A stretch of 64,000 nt of DNA from Streptomyces violens (GCF_000717745.1 NZ_JOBH01000019.1:136452-200451), one strand, 5' to 3'; shown: positions 35,101 to 43,773, counted from the first letter of the stretch. Notes: a model not told the origin generated them from the sequence alone. Translations and numbers: made by a program.

Positions 35101-36279
35101 ATGACCGAGAGATCCGCGACGGAGAGCCCCAGGACGGAGAAATCCGTGACCGAGGGATCCGCGGCTCACGCGTCACCCCGGACGTCATCCCAGACGACAC
35201 CCCAGGCGTCACTCCAGACGACACCCCAGGCGACTTCCCAGGTCATCGCCACCATGCGGGACCCATGGGATCACCCGCGCACGATGGTCGGCGTCGCGAT
35301 CCTCTGCGAGTGGGCTGCTCAGCGAGGAGTCGACGTCGGCGCACTGCTGCGGGGGTCCCGCATTACCCCACGGAGCCTCGCCGACCCCGACGAACTGCTG
35401 GAAGCACAGCAGGAGATCGCGGTGATCCGCAACCTGCTCGACGCCTTCGACAACCGCCCCGGACTGGGCATCGAGCTCGGACGGCTCTACCACCTCACGG
35501 CGTACGGCTACTTCGGCTATCTGCTCGCGGCGTGCTCGTCGGTGCGGGAGACGGTCCGGTACGGCCTGCGGTACGCGCTGCTCACCTTCGCCTTTTCGAC
35601 GATGACGGCCCAGATCAGAGAGTCGGGACAGTACGTTCTCGCGATGGAGTCCCACGATGTGCCCGAGGACATCCGGCGCTTCGTCGTCGAGCGCGATGCC
35701 GCCGCCACCGTCCAGATCCAACGCGAAGTCTTCCCGGGCGCGAACCGGGTCCCGCTGCGCGAGGTCAGGCTGCCCTTCGAGATCGACGAGACCCGGCGGC
35801 CACCGGTTTACCAGGACCATTTCCAGGTTCCGGTGAGCTTCGGTCACCCCCGCGCCGAGCTGGTCTTCGACGTTGGGTACCTCGATCAAGTGCCGCCAAT
35901 GGCGAACGCACACACCGCGCTGCTCATGATCGAGCAGTGTGAGCGGATCCGAACGGAACGGCTGCACTGCACCGGCGTCTCGGCCCGGGTCCGCGCCCAT
36001 CTGCTCGACCGGGACTCGCTCGACATCAGCCTTGAGGACGTCGCCGAGCAGTTGCATTACGCACCGCGGACCCTGCGACGACGCCTGGCGAACGAGGGTA
36101 CGACCTTCCGGGCGATCCTCGACGAGGTACGACGTGGTGTCGCCGAGAACCTGCTGCGCGACCCGTCGATCCCGCGGTACGAGATCGCCCAGCTGCTCGG
36201 CTACCAGGACTGGTCGAGCTTCCTCCGGGCACGGCGGCGGTGGCAGGGCGGGACAGGGAACCGGACTCCGGCGAAGTAG
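35101..36279 (+). CDS. AraC-family regulator (Arabinose_bd/OruR-AlkR type)
   Basis: 392 residues from ATG 35101. A later ATG at 35254 (MRDPWDHPRTMV) would remove a Ser/Thr/Gln-rich N-terminal tract coded by repeats and is a real alternative. The centre is the PF12625-type ligand domain (GLGIELGRLYHLTAYGYFGYLL). The C-terminal ~90 residues are two AraC HTHs (LEDVAEQLHYAPRTLRRRL and YEIAQLLGYQDWSSFLRARRRW). Regulators of this group commonly sit beside BVMO/hydrolase or alkane and cholesterol genes. It is divergent from the hydrolase/BVMO pair and probably activates it with a ketone or alcohol inducer. Confidence 0.9.
   Translation: MTERSATESPRTEKSVTEGSAAHASPRTSSQTTPQASLQTTPQATSQVIATMRDPWDHPRTMVGVAILCEWAAQRGVDVGALLRGSRITPRSLADPDELLEAQQEIAVIRNLLDAFDNRPGLGIELGRLYHLTAYGYFGYLLAACSSVRETVRYGLRYALLTFAFSTMTAQIRESGQYVLAMESHDVPEDIRRFVVERDAAATVQIQREVFPGANRVPLREVRLPFEIDETRRPPVYQDHFQVPVSFGHPRAELVFDVGYLDQVPPMANAHTALLMIEQCERIRTERLHCTGVSARVRAHLLDRDSLDISLEDVAEQLHYAPRTLRRRLANEGTTFRAILDEVRRGVAENLLRDPSIPRYEIAQLLGYQDWSSFLRARRRWQGGTGNRTPAK
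35188..35236. repeat. 24-bp imperfect tandem repeat in the 5' end of the AraC gene
   Basis: The core CCAGACGACACCCCAGGCG recurs at a 24-bp interval, with a third partial copy. In frame it encodes Gln/Thr/Pro/Ala/Ser repeats before the conserved domain. It may be part of an untranslated leader if the downstream ATG at 35254 is used. Confidence 0.75.
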
Positions 36280-36332
36280 GCCGGGACGGACACTGCGTGA
36301 CGGCGAACGCTCTCCGAAGTCATCGCAGACCC

Positions 36333-36360
36333 TTCACCAACTCTTCACATCACGTATAAG
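36333..36360 (+). promoter_or_regulatory. promoter with PHO-box-like direct repeats upstream of the lamin-tail gene
   Basis: TTCACC at 36333-36338 and TTCACA at 36344-36349 are 11 bp apart, matching the 11-bp direct-repeat units (GTTCACC-like) bound by PhoP in Streptomyces. TATAAG at 36355-36360 is a good -10 at 16 bp from the first repeat, which would be the -35. Seen directly; PhoP control is inference. Confidence 0.55.
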
Positions 36361-36402
36361 CTCCTGTCGCTCCATCAGACCGTGAACATGGGGGGAATTC
36401 CC

Positions 36403-36921
36403 TTGCGCAAGAGCCCTGTCATAGCCACCGCCACCGCCACCGCCACCGCCACGGCCATCGCCGCCGGCGCGCTGGCCGTGCTCGCCGCCGCTCCGGCCCA
36501 GGCCGCCGAGTACCACTCGGCGTTGAAGATCCGCGGAGTCCAGTACGACGCCCCCGGCCGGGACTCCAACAGCTGCTCCTCCGGCAACACCGACGAGGAG
36601 TACCTGACGATCAAGAACTACTCGGCCTCGGCGACCATCAACCTCAAGGGCTATGTCGTCAAGGACGCGGCGGGCAACCGCTTCAAGTTCGCTGCGAGCC
36701 ACTACCTCCAGCCCGGCGATTATGTGAAGCTCCGCGGCGGCTACGGCACCGACTCCGATGCGCGCAACGTGGTCTACCGCGACAACTGCAACTTCCTGTG
36801 GAACAACGACCGCGACACGATCTACCTGTACAAGCCCTCCGGCAGCCGCTCGGACGTCCACGCCTACACCAAGAGCGGCTCCGACCGCGACGGCAACGGC
36901 TACATCGGCTTCCACAGCTGA
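36403..36921 (+). CDS. secreted lamin-tail-domain (LTD) protein
   Basis: 172 residues. The TTG at 36403 has GGGGGGA at the right distance; GTG 36382 and ATG 36388 are alternatives. A signal peptide of KSPVI, then an Ala/Thr-rich core ends at AQAAEYHS. The mature 130 residues form one LTD immunoglobulin-like beta-sandwich: EEYLTIKNYSASATINLKGY, then VVKDAAGNRFKF, LQPGDYVKLRGGYGTDS and NNDRDTIYLYKPSG. Two Cys residues could form a disulfide. LTDs are extracellular binding or adhesion modules, often linked to nucleases or phosphatases, which agrees with a PHO-box-like promoter. No catalytic domain. Confidence 0.88.
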   Translation: MRKSPVIATATATATATAIAAGALAVLAAAPAQAAEYHSALKIRGVQYDAPGRDSNSCSSGNTDEEYLTIKNYSASATINLKGYVVKDAAGNRFKFAASHYLQPGDYVKLRGGYGTDSDARNVVYRDNCNFLWNNDRDTIYLYKPSGSRSDVHAYTKSGSDRDGNGYIGFHS

Positions 36922-36935
36922 TCCGGACGCAGGCA

Positions 36936-36962
36936 GGTCCACCTCCCGGGTGGAGGTGGACC
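36936..36962. terminator. bidirectional terminator hairpin
   Basis: GGTCCACCTCC (36936-36946) pairs perfectly with GGAGGTGGACC (36952-36962); loop of 5. It sits between the convergent LTD and peptidase S33 genes. Confidence 0.8.
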
Positions 36963-36972
36963 CACGCCCGCG

Positions 36973-38301
36973 TCAGATCCGCCCGCAGGCCATGTCCAGC
37001 AGTCGGTCGAGGACTGCCGGGTCTGCTCGTACGCCGTCGTGGGCGTGGGTGTTGGTGATCCAGGGGCGCAGGCCGCGTACCAGGTCGGCGGTGGCCAGGG
37101 ACTGGTCGCGGTCGACGAACATGTCGTCGTAGTAGACGGCGGCGGTGACCGGGACGTTGTTGTGGGCGAGCTTGTCCAGGTCGTACAGAGCCGGCCAGTC
37201 GGTGCGCTGGGCGAGGAGGTCCGCGGTCTCGCGCAGTGGTACGAGGGCGGGGTCCTCCTCGAACTGCCAGGGGTAGATCATTTCGCCGGTGAAGCGGAGC
37301 GGGCTGTGCGGGTCCTGGCCGTCCGCGTCGAACTCCGGGAATTCCTTGCGGATGCGGTGGGCGGACCAGTCGGTGGGGCGGCCGCCCTGTGCGTAGATCG
37401 GTTCGTGGAGGACGGCGTAGAGGGGGCGCGGGGCGAAGGAGACGACGGCGTCGACGCCGCGCAGGAAGGTGTCCGACAGCTCGGGGCCGCGGGCGCCGTC
37501 GACGAAGGCGGATTCCAGCAGGTAGTGGAGGGTGTCGAAGCCGGAGGCGGTACCGAAGGTGATGCCCGTCGTCTGGAAGCGGCGGACGGTGAGGCGCTCG
37601 CCGGACGGCATCCGTACGTCGTGCGCGGCCAGGTGGGCGGCGACCGCGTCGGCGAGGGCCTGGTCGCCCGGGTAGCGGTCGAAGTAGCGCGTGTTGTGAG
37701 CGAGCGTGCGGCGGTACGCGGCGCGGTACACATCGTCCGCGTGGCCGGTGAGCGTGGGCAGGCCGCCGGTGATGAGTACGCGCTCCAGACCTTCCGGCGC
37801 GAGGCTCAGATAGGTCAGCGCGCTGAAGCCGCCGAAGCTCTGGCCGAGGACCGTCCAGGGCCGGTCTCCGCACAGCCGGCGGCGCAGCAGCTCGGCATCG
37901 CGCACGATCGCGTCGGCACGGAAGTGTCCGAGGTGCTCGGCGGCCGCGGCGGCGTCCGCGTGGACGGCGAGGGTGCGGCGGTCCGCGGGGGTGGAGCGGC
38001 CCGTGCCGCGTTGGTCCATGAGTACGACGCGGTAGTCCTTGAGGGCGCGGCGCAGCCAGGCGCCGGCCGCGTTGGGCCGCTCGGCGCGGCAGCCGGGGCC
38101 GCCCTGCAGCCACAGCAGCAGGGGCAGCTCGCGGTGTTCGTGTTCCGCGGCGACGACCTCGCGAGCGAAGAGGGTGATCGACGGGCCGCCCGGGCGCGCG
38201 TGGTCGAGGGGTACGGCGAGGCTGTGGTCGGTGCAGACCATGCCGTTGTGGCGGTACGTGGGCGTAGCGGGCGCAGTGGGCGTGGTGGGGGTCGTCGTCA
38301 T
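36973..38301 (-). CDS. peptidase S33 / proline iminopeptidase-type alpha/beta-hydrolase
   Basis: 442 residues. The N-terminus is Thr/Pro/Ala-rich. The fold carries WLQGGPGCRAERP (oxyanion, HGGPG type), MDQRGTGRS (the DQRG motif of Pip enzymes) and nucleophile GQSFGGFSAL. Asp and the His (NTHAHDGVRA) come near the C-terminus. The size is that of tricorn-interacting F1/Pip-like proline iminopeptidases. It has no signal peptide and is therefore cytoplasmic, removing N-terminal Pro or similar residues. Divergent from the XRE/MmyB-type regulator, a very common pairing for such hydrolases. Confidence 0.9.
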   Translation of the reverse strand: MTTTPTTPTAPATPTYRHNGMVCTDHSLAVPLDHARPGGPSITLFAREVVAAEHEHRELPLLLWLQGGPGCRAERPNAAGAWLRRALKDYRVVLMDQRGTGRSTPADRRTLAVHADAAAAAEHLGHFRADAIVRDAELLRRRLCGDRPWTVLGQSFGGFSALTYLSLAPEGLERVLITGGLPTLTGHADDVYRAAYRRTLAHNTRYFDRYPGDQALADAVAAHLAAHDVRMPSGERLTVRRFQTTGITFGTASGFDTLHYLLESAFVDGARGPELSDTFLRGVDAVVSFAPRPLYAVLHEPIYAQGGRPTDWSAHRIRKEFPEFDADGQDPHSPLRFTGEMIYPWQFEEDPALVPLRETADLLAQRTDWPALYDLDKLAHNNVPVTAAVYYDDMFVDRDQSLATADLVRGLRPWITNTHAHDGVRADPAVLDRLLDMACGRI

Positions 38302-38571
38302 GGGTGGCTCCAGTCGTCATTGGGGACTTCAATGATGCGATCACGGGCATGCGTGCGTACGTCTCCCGGGGGACATCGGCGTTTGCTGGACCATCACCGT
38401 GCGGCCCCGGCGTGGCCCGGGATGAAGGCGCCCACGATTGCGGGTGCAGCGGATGGGCAGCCGCCGTATCCGATCACCGGACGCTTCCGGGGACCGCGGC
38501 GGTGACGGTGACGTCGTCGTCGATGACGGTGACGTCGGCGGCGGCGGCGGGCGGGCGATCGGCCGAGTCCG

Positions 38572-39411
38572 GTGTCCCGCGACGAGGTGTTGGTTTCCCG
38601 CGAGGAGCTCGCCCAGCTCGCCGGCGTGAGCGCCGGCTACTACACCCGGCTGGAGCAAGGGCAGGCCGGTACCGCCTCCGCGCAGGTCCTCGACGCGCTC
38701 GCCCGGGTGCTCCAACTGGATCCGGCCGAGACCGCCCACCTGCACAACCTCGCCCGGCAGCCCGCCACCTCCCGACTGGTACGCCCCCGCCCCGAAAAAC
38801 CGCACCCCCGCGTACTGGCCCTCCTGGCCTCCCTGGGGGAGACCATGCCGGCCGTCGTGCTCGGCCGCCGCGGCGACGTGCTGGCCTGGAACCGCACCGG
38901 TCATGCCCTCTTCGCGGAACACCTCGACTTCGACGCACCCCACGACCTCGCGCGACGGCCATCGGTCCCGCGGATGTTCTTCCTCGACCCCCTCACCCGC
39001 GACCTGCACCGAAACTGGTCCGAACTTGCCCGGACCCACGTCGCCTACCTGCGGCTCACCGCCGGCCGCTGTCCCACCGACGCCCGGCTGGCCGAACTGA
39101 TCGGTGAACTCGCCATGCGCAGCGGCGACTTCGCCAAGCTGTGGGCCAAGGGAGACGTCGCGGACTGCACCGTGGGCACCATGAATCTGCAACATCCCAC
39201 CGTCGGTGGGGTCAACGTCGACTACCAGGTGTGGCTCCAGCCCGACAGCCCCGACCACCGGCTCGAGGTCTACACACCCAACGACACTCCTTCGGCCGAC
39301 GCGCTGCGCCTGTTGACGCAGTGGACCGCGGAGCCGGGGCCGGAGTCGGGGTCGGGGTCGGGGTCGGGGTCGGCGCAGGAGTCGGGGACTCGGCCGGTGG
39401 AAAGTCGGTGA
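38572..39411 (+). CDS. XRE/MmyB-type regulator, N-terminally short
   Basis: 279 residues from a GTG at 38572. It contains the second half of the XRE HTH (SREELAQLAGVSAGYYTRLEQGQ) and a complete MmyB-like ligand-binding PAS-type domain. That domain includes VLAWNRTGHALF, the MFFLDPLTRDLHRNW segment and the C-terminal HPTVGGVNVDY. Family members normally have about 30 more residues at the front that hold HTH helix 1 (ending in a GRRRVPGLR-like string). Upstream this frame stops within 60 bp, whereas another frame reads PRRGVGF just before the join. A one-base indel is a possible explanation. The C-terminus ends in Gly/Ser repeats coded by a GGGGTC array. Confidence 0.75.
   Translation: MSRDEVLVSREELAQLAGVSAGYYTRLEQGQAGTASAQVLDALARVLQLDPAETAHLHNLARQPATSRLVRPRPEKPHPRVLALLASLGETMPAVVLGRRGDVLAWNRTGHALFAEHLDFDAPHDLARRPSVPRMFFLDPLTRDLHRNWSELARTHVAYLRLTAGRCPTDARLAELIGELAMRSGDFAKLWAKGDVADCTVGTMNLQHPTVGGVNVDYQVWLQPDSPDHRLEVYTPNDTPSADALRLLTQWTAEPGPESGSGSGSGSAQESGTRPVESR
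39348..39376. repeat. 6-bp tandem repeat (GGGGTC) in the regulator 3' end
   Basis: About five units of GGGGTC in frame encode a (Gly-Ser)n tail. Confidence 0.85.
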
Positions 39412-39414
39412 GTT

Positions 39415-40452
39415 TTACGGCTCGCCCGGCCCGCGTGCATTCGCGACCGAGGGGAGTGTTTTCCCGGTACCGGTACCAGTACCAGTACCAGTATTGGTAT
39501 CGGTACGCTCGCCGAGCACATCCCACGCGAGCAGCCCCGCCCCCAGGCAGCCGGCCTCGTCCCCCAGGGCGGCGGGCAGTACTTCCGGCATGACCTGGAA
39601 CGTCAGCCGCTCGGCGAGCTGTTCGCGCAGGGGGTGGAACAGCAGGTCGCCGGACCGGCCGAGCCCGCCGCCCACGACGACGGCCGAAGGGTCGAAGAGC
39701 GTGACGCCGAGAGCGAGCGAATCGGCCAGCGCCGCCACGGTCTCCGCCTACACTTCGGCCGCGACGCGGTCGCCCTCGGTGGCCAGTCGGACCACAGTGG
39801 CGGCATCCGACGGGGCTCCGCCGTCCAGGCCGGCCAGCCGCCGGTACCGCTTGACCACCGCGGGTCCGCCCGCCACCGTGCTCAGGCAACCGCGCTGGCC
39901 GCAGCCGCACCGGTCGCCCCCTGGCCGCACCACCACATGCCCGAGCTCACCGGCCCGCCAGTGCCCGCCGGTGAACGGCCGCCCGCCGAGCATGACCGCC
40001 GCCCCGACACCCGTACCGACGGGCACGAAGAGGAACACCTCGTGCCCGCGGCCGGCGCCGAGCCGCGCCTCGGCAACGCCGCCGGCCCGTACATCGTGTC
40101 CCAGTACGACGGGCAGGCCGGTGCGCTCGGCCAGCAGCCTGCGCAGCGGCACGTCCTGCCAGCCGAAGGAAGCCGAGAAGACGGCGACGCCCGCCGACTC
40201 GTCGATCACCCCGCAGGCCGCGACGCCGAGGGCGCGGACCGCCACACCCTGCGCCACCGCCGCGTCGAGGAGGCCCGCGGCACGATCGAGCACCGCGCCG
40301 ACGATCGTCTCCGGGTCGCGCCCGGCAGCCCGTACGGGGTGGTGGGCGACGGCGCTCAGCGCTCTGCCGTCCGGGGCGACGAGGGCCGACTTGATCGCCG
40401 TACCGCCGATGTCGAGCCCGAGCACGGCGCTCTCGCCGGGTGGGCGGCTCAC
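39415..40452 (-). pseudogene. ROK-family sugar kinase interrupted by an in-frame TAG
   Basis: The 5' part (39748-40452, 234 codons, GTG start) carries LDIGGTAIKSAL (ATP loop) and the zinc motif CGCGQRGC. It stops at TAG 39748-39750. The same frame continues without gap as AETVAALADSLALGVTLFDPSAVVVGGG, the expected C-terminal part of a ROK kinase, to 39415. A single CAG-to-TAG change would explain it. The 5' fragment lacks the C-terminal helices and is unlikely to be active. Its start overlaps the stop of the flavoprotein gene at 40449 (GTGA), so both were one operon. A sequencing error cannot be ruled out. Confidence 0.85.
39464..39510. repeat. 6-bp (GGTACC/AGTACC-type) tandem repeat in the ROK 3' end
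   Basis: About seven imperfect hexamers of GGTACC, AGTACC and GGTATC encode a Thr/Gly tail of the minus-strand ROK frame. Confidence 0.85.
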
Positions 40453-40976
40453 GCGGTCCCGCTGAGGCGGCCGGTGCGGAACGGGATGGTGACGCGGTGG
40501 CTGACCTCGTCCCCGTGCACGGGGTGGCCATCGGGGTTCAGTACCGAGTACGACTCGATCCGCGCCCGGTGCAGCCGGTTGGGCGCGGCGTCCCGGAACT
40601 GCGCGGGCGGTTGGTACCGCTTCGCACGCGCCGCCGGGTCCGGGTAACGGCGGGCGTAGTACACCTCGCAGCCCTCGTCCAGCGCCTCACCGCGCAGCAT
40701 CTCGGCCCGGCCGTGTGCGTAGAGCCCCTGGCCGCCCCCGTCGGTCGGATTGGAGTCGAAGACGACGATCGAGACCACCGGATTGTGCTCGATGTTCAGC
40801 GAATGCACGGCGTCCATTCCGGAAAACCAGTAGAAAGCATCCTCGTCGTCCCAGGCGTGCGCCAGCGGAGTCACCATCGGGACTCCTGCGGCCGAAGCGG
40901 TGCCCAGTGTCATATAACGAGTCGTGCGAAGGATCTCGCCTGCGGTCTCGCAGAGTTCTTCGATCGAGACGGACAT
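40449..40976 (-). CDS. pyridoxamine 5'-phosphate oxidase-fold (PPOX) flavoprotein
   Basis: 175 residues. ATG 40974-40976 is preceded by GGAGGAC. The split-barrel FMN-binding fold shows in TRYMTLGTASAAGVPMVTPL and AFYWFSGMDAVHSLNIEHNPVVSIVVF, followed by the acidic GYAR-like part GLYAHGRAEML. Small members bind FMN or F420 and reduce small molecules or protect against oxidants. No PNPOx-specific C-terminal motif is seen, so vitamin B6 synthesis is not implied. It overlaps the ROK pseudogene by 4 bp. Confidence 0.85.
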   Translation of the reverse strand: MSVSIEELCETAGEILRTTRYMTLGTASAAGVPMVTPLAHAWDDEDAFYWFSGMDAVHSLNIEHNPVVSIVVFDSNPTDGGGQGLYAHGRAEMLRGEALDEGCEVYYARRYPDPAARAKRYQPPAQFRDAAPNRLHRARIESYSVLNPDGHPVHGDEVSHRVTIPFRTGRLSGTA

Positions 40977-41086
40977 GATGTCCTCCAGTCGCCCCGTTGC
41001 GGAACGCTGCCTGCCCGGCCGGACGCGTATACGGAACCTTCCGCGCGCTCAGTGTAAAGAGGCCCGACAGCAACGCCAAGAGTTCT

Positions 41087-41680
41087 TCAGCCGGATGGCG
41101 CGGCGAGGAGAGCTTGCGCTTGTTCGCGGGCATGGGGGATGGGGTCCGGGAAGATGTTCAGGCCGTGGGCGACGAGCGCTCCTTCATGCAGCAGCATGAG
41201 TGTCCGGGCCAGACGGTCGGCCTGGCCGGGGGTGATGTCCCCGGCGAGGCGGGTGAACAGGTCGAGCATCCACTGCTTCTGCCCGGTGATGATCGGGTGG
41301 GCCGGGTGGGACGGGTCGCTGATCTCGGCGTGGGCGTTGACCATGCTGCATCCCTTGGAGCTGTGTTCCGACGACCACGCGTGCGAGGCGTCGAAGACGG
41401 CCAGGACGCGCGCCGACGGCGCCGGGTCTGCGGCCGCCAAGTACTGGTCGAGGAAGGCCCGCCATCGCTCGTCGCGGTCCGCGAGGTACTCCACGACGAT
41501 CTGTTCCTTGGAGCCGAACCGGTCGTAGAGGGTCTTCTTGGTCACCCCGGCCTCGGCGGCGATCAGATCCACGCCGACGGCATGGATACCGCGCTCGTAG
41601 AACAGCCTCGCAGCGGCCTCCAGCACGCGCAGCGCGGCAGGCGTCATCGTGATCCGTCGCGGTTTCTCCGTAGCACCCAT
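41087..41680 (-). CDS. TetR-family repressor of the DMT exporter
   Basis: 197 residues from ATG 41678-41680; a TTG six bases upstream is possible. TetR HTH: AALRVLEAAARLFYERGIHAVG, then the recognition helix AGVTKKTLYDRFGSKEQIV. C-terminal dimer/ligand domain with KGCSMVNAHAEI (YcdC/AcrR-like). It is divergent from a DMT-family transporter, and the 70-bp gap contains two copies of one operator, so exporter repression and autoregulation are likely. Confidence 0.92.
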   Translation of the reverse strand: MGATEKPRRITMTPAALRVLEAAARLFYERGIHAVGVDLIAAEAGVTKKTLYDRFGSKEQIVVEYLADRDERWRAFLDQYLAAADPAPSARVLAVFDASHAWSSEHSSKGCSMVNAHAEISDPSHPAHPIITGQKQWMLDLFTRLAGDITPGQADRLARTLMLLHEGALVAHGLNIFPDPIPHAREQAQALLAAPSG

Positions 41681-41686
41681 GCTCAA

Positions 41687-41741
41687 GAGTATACCGATCT
41701 GTATAGTGGGCGGGAGATGAGTATACCGATCTGTTTAGTGG
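41687..41741. promoter_or_regulatory. duplicated TetR operator
   Basis: GTATACCGATCTGTATAG (41689-41706) and GTATACCGATCTGTTTAG (41721-41738) are 32 bp apart and match in 17 of 18 positions. Each contains an inverted repeat (TATAC-N6-GTATA in the first copy) and a -10-like TATAGT/TATACT. Seen directly; binding by the adjacent TetR is inferred. Confidence 0.8.
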
Positions 41742-41752
41742 AGGGGTGAGGT

Positions 41753-42706
41753 GTGAACCTTCTGCTCTCGATCGCCTTCGTGTTGTGTTGGAGCTCCGGG
41801 TTCATCGGGGCCAAGCTCGGTGCGGGCAGCGCTCCCGCGGTCACGATCCTGATGTGGCGGTTTCTGCCGCTGACCGTCATCCTGATCGCCGTCGCCGCGA
41901 CCGCCGCCAGAGCGTCGTGGCGGGGCCTCGCGGTACGGGACGTGGCCAGGCAGGCCGTGATCGGAGTGCTGTCGCAGAGCGGCTATCTGCTCACCGTCTA
42001 CTACGCGATCCAACTCGGGGTCTCCAGCGGCACCACGGCTCTGATCGACGGCGTCCAGCCCCTGGTCGCCGGGGCGCTCGCCGGCCCGCTGTTGCGTCAG
42101 TACGTCTCGCGCAGGCAGTGGTTCGGTCTGGGTCTGGGCGTGAGCGGCGTCGCCATCGTCACCACGGCCGATGCCGCGGCCCGCGCCGACGTGGCCTGGT
42201 GGGCCTATCTCATCCCGTTTCTCGGGATGTTCTCGCTGGTCGCGGCCACGTTCCTCGAAGGCCGCTCCCGCACGCGGGTCGCTCCGGCGGTGTCGATGAC
42301 CGTCCACTGCGCTACGAGTACCGTCATCTTCACGGCGCTCGCCGTGAGCACCGGAGCCGCGAAGCCCCCCGCCGAGCCCTCGTTCTGGGTCGCGATCGCC
42401 TGGCTGGTGGCCCTGTCCACCTTCGGCGGGTACGGGTTGTACTGGCTCATCCTGAAGCGCTCCGGAGTCACCAAGGTCAATACGCTCATGTTCCTCATGG
42501 CCCCGGTCACGGCAGTCTGGGGTGCCGTCATGTTCGGTGAGGCATTCGGCCTGCAGACCGCCCTTGGGCTGGCTGTCGGCCTCGCGGCAGTGGTCCTCGT
42601 CCATCGCGGTGACACGTCATCCACCAAAGTGTGTGTGCGTGACGCGGACACTGCCGGGGCGGGGGCTGGGGCCAGTACCTCCAGGCCGGTCGACTACGAC
42701 GTTTGA
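41753..42706 (+). CDS. EamA/DMT-superfamily membrane transporter
   Basis: 317 residues. GTG 41753 follows GAGGGGTGAG. Ten TM helices in two EamA repeats: LLLSIAFVLCWSSGFIGAKLG at the start of the first, and WWAYLIPFLGMFSLVAATFLEG, then LMFLMAPVTAVWGAVMFGE in the second. Related proteins export amino acids, nucleosides or drugs. TetR and the duplicated operator indicate inducible efflux. The C-terminus is a cytoplasmic Gly/Ala/Ser tail. Confidence 0.92.
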   Translation: MNLLLSIAFVLCWSSGFIGAKLGAGSAPAVTILMWRFLPLTVILIAVAATAARASWRGLAVRDVARQAVIGVLSQSGYLLTVYYAIQLGVSSGTTALIDGVQPLVAGALAGPLLRQYVSRRQWFGLGLGVSGVAIVTTADAAARADVAWWAYLIPFLGMFSLVAATFLEGRSRTRVAPAVSMTVHCATSTVIFTALAVSTGAAKPPAEPSFWVAIAWLVALSTFGGYGLYWLILKRSGVTKVNTLMFLMAPVTAVWGAVMFGEAFGLQTALGLAVGLAAVVLVHRGDTSSTKVCVRDADTAGAGAGASTSRPVDYDV

Positions 42707-42730
42707 TGCGTTGCACGCGTCAGGGTGTGG

Positions 42731-43762
42731 TTATGCGGGCGGGGCGGTGGTGCTGCGTGTGATGAGGCGTGGGGGCAGGACGACCTGGCGGGGTTCGGTG
42801 CGGCCGCCGTCCAGTCGGTCGACCGCGGCCGCCACCGCGTGCCGGGCCTGTTCCTGGGCCTCCTGGCTCACCGTGGTGAGGTCCACGTGCGCGAGGCGGG
42901 CGAGTGGACTGTCGTCGTAGCCCGCGACGGACACCGTGCCGGGTACGGCGACGCCCTCGCGCGCGAAGACGTCCAACGCCCCTAGCGCACAACGGTCATT
43001 GGCGGCTACCAGGGCGGTCGGAAGGCGCTTCTCGTCGAGCAGGAGGCGGGCGGCGCGGGCGCCGGCCTCCTCGGTGTGGTCGCCGGAGACGATCCGCACC
43101 TGCTCATCGAGGCCGTGGCGCCGCATCGCCCGCCGGTAGCCGTTGCGGCGGTCCGTGGCGATGGCACCGCGGCCGCCGTCGATGTGGACGATGTCGCGGT
43201 GCCCCAGGGAGACGAGGTGGTCGACGACCTGACCCACCCCCTTGCCGTCCGCCGTCCGCACGACATCCAGCGTCGCGGAGGCGGCCCGCCGGCCGACCAC
43301 GACGACGGGCAACTGCTCGCCGAGCGCGGTGAGACCGGCCAGGGGGGCGTCGGTGCCGAGGAGGAGCAGCGCCTCGCAGCGGAACTCCAGCAGCGTCTCG
43401 ACGGCCCGCCGCTCGTCGTGGGTGGGGGTGAGCGCGCCGAGTACCACTTCGTACCCGAGGTCGTCGGCGGCCGCGTGGATGTGCTCGACCAGCTCCGCGT
43501 GGAACGGGCTGCGCACACTCATCGTGACGCCGAGCAGCCGCGTGCGCCGGCGGGCCAGCAGGCTGGCCGAGCGGTTGGCCCGATAACCCAGCTCCGCCGC
43601 GACCTCCAGCACCCGGGCCCGCGTCTGCTCGCTGAGACCGGGCGCGTTGCGGAAGACCAGGGAGACCGCCTGCTTGGACACCCCCACCCGGGCGGCGATG
43701 TCCGCCATGGTCGGGGGCCGGGCGGGACCGCTTCCCGCGTCGTCGACTTCGTGCTCCTTCAT
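42731..43762 (-). CDS. LacI-family regulator of a sugar-catabolic operon
   Basis: 343 residues, start ATG 43760-43762. HTH MADIAARVGVSKQAVSLVFRN (about 19-39), hinge SEQTRARVLEVAAELGYRAN, then a full ligand domain (FHAELVEHIHAAADDLGYEVV and PVVVVGRR, through VAANDRCALGALDVF and SVAGYDDSPLA). It is divergent from the Gfo/Idh/MocA oxidoreductase and sugar isomerase genes, with two ACCGGT-centred operators between. It probably represses them until a sugar or polyol inducer binds. Confidence 0.93.
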   Translation of the reverse strand: MKEHEVDDAGSGPARPPTMADIAARVGVSKQAVSLVFRNAPGLSEQTRARVLEVAAELGYRANRSASLLARRRTRLLGVTMSVRSPFHAELVEHIHAAADDLGYEVVLGALTPTHDERRAVETLLEFRCEALLLLGTDAPLAGLTALGEQLPVVVVGRRAASATLDVVRTADGKGVGQVVDHLVSLGHRDIVHIDGGRGAIATDRRNGYRRAMRRHGLDEQVRIVSGDHTEEAGARAARLLLDEKRLPTALVAANDRCALGALDVFAREGVAVPGTVSVAGYDDSPLARLAHVDLTTVSQEAQEQARHAVAAAVDRLDGGRTEPRQVVLPPRLITRSTTAPPA

Positions 43763-43773
43763 CGGTCTCCCAT

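Noticed and set aside
36683..38350. A 555-codon Arg/Pro-rich minus-strand frame over the S33 peptidase
   Set aside because: Frame-shifted reading of the peptidase gene with extreme Arg/Pro/His content; no domain.
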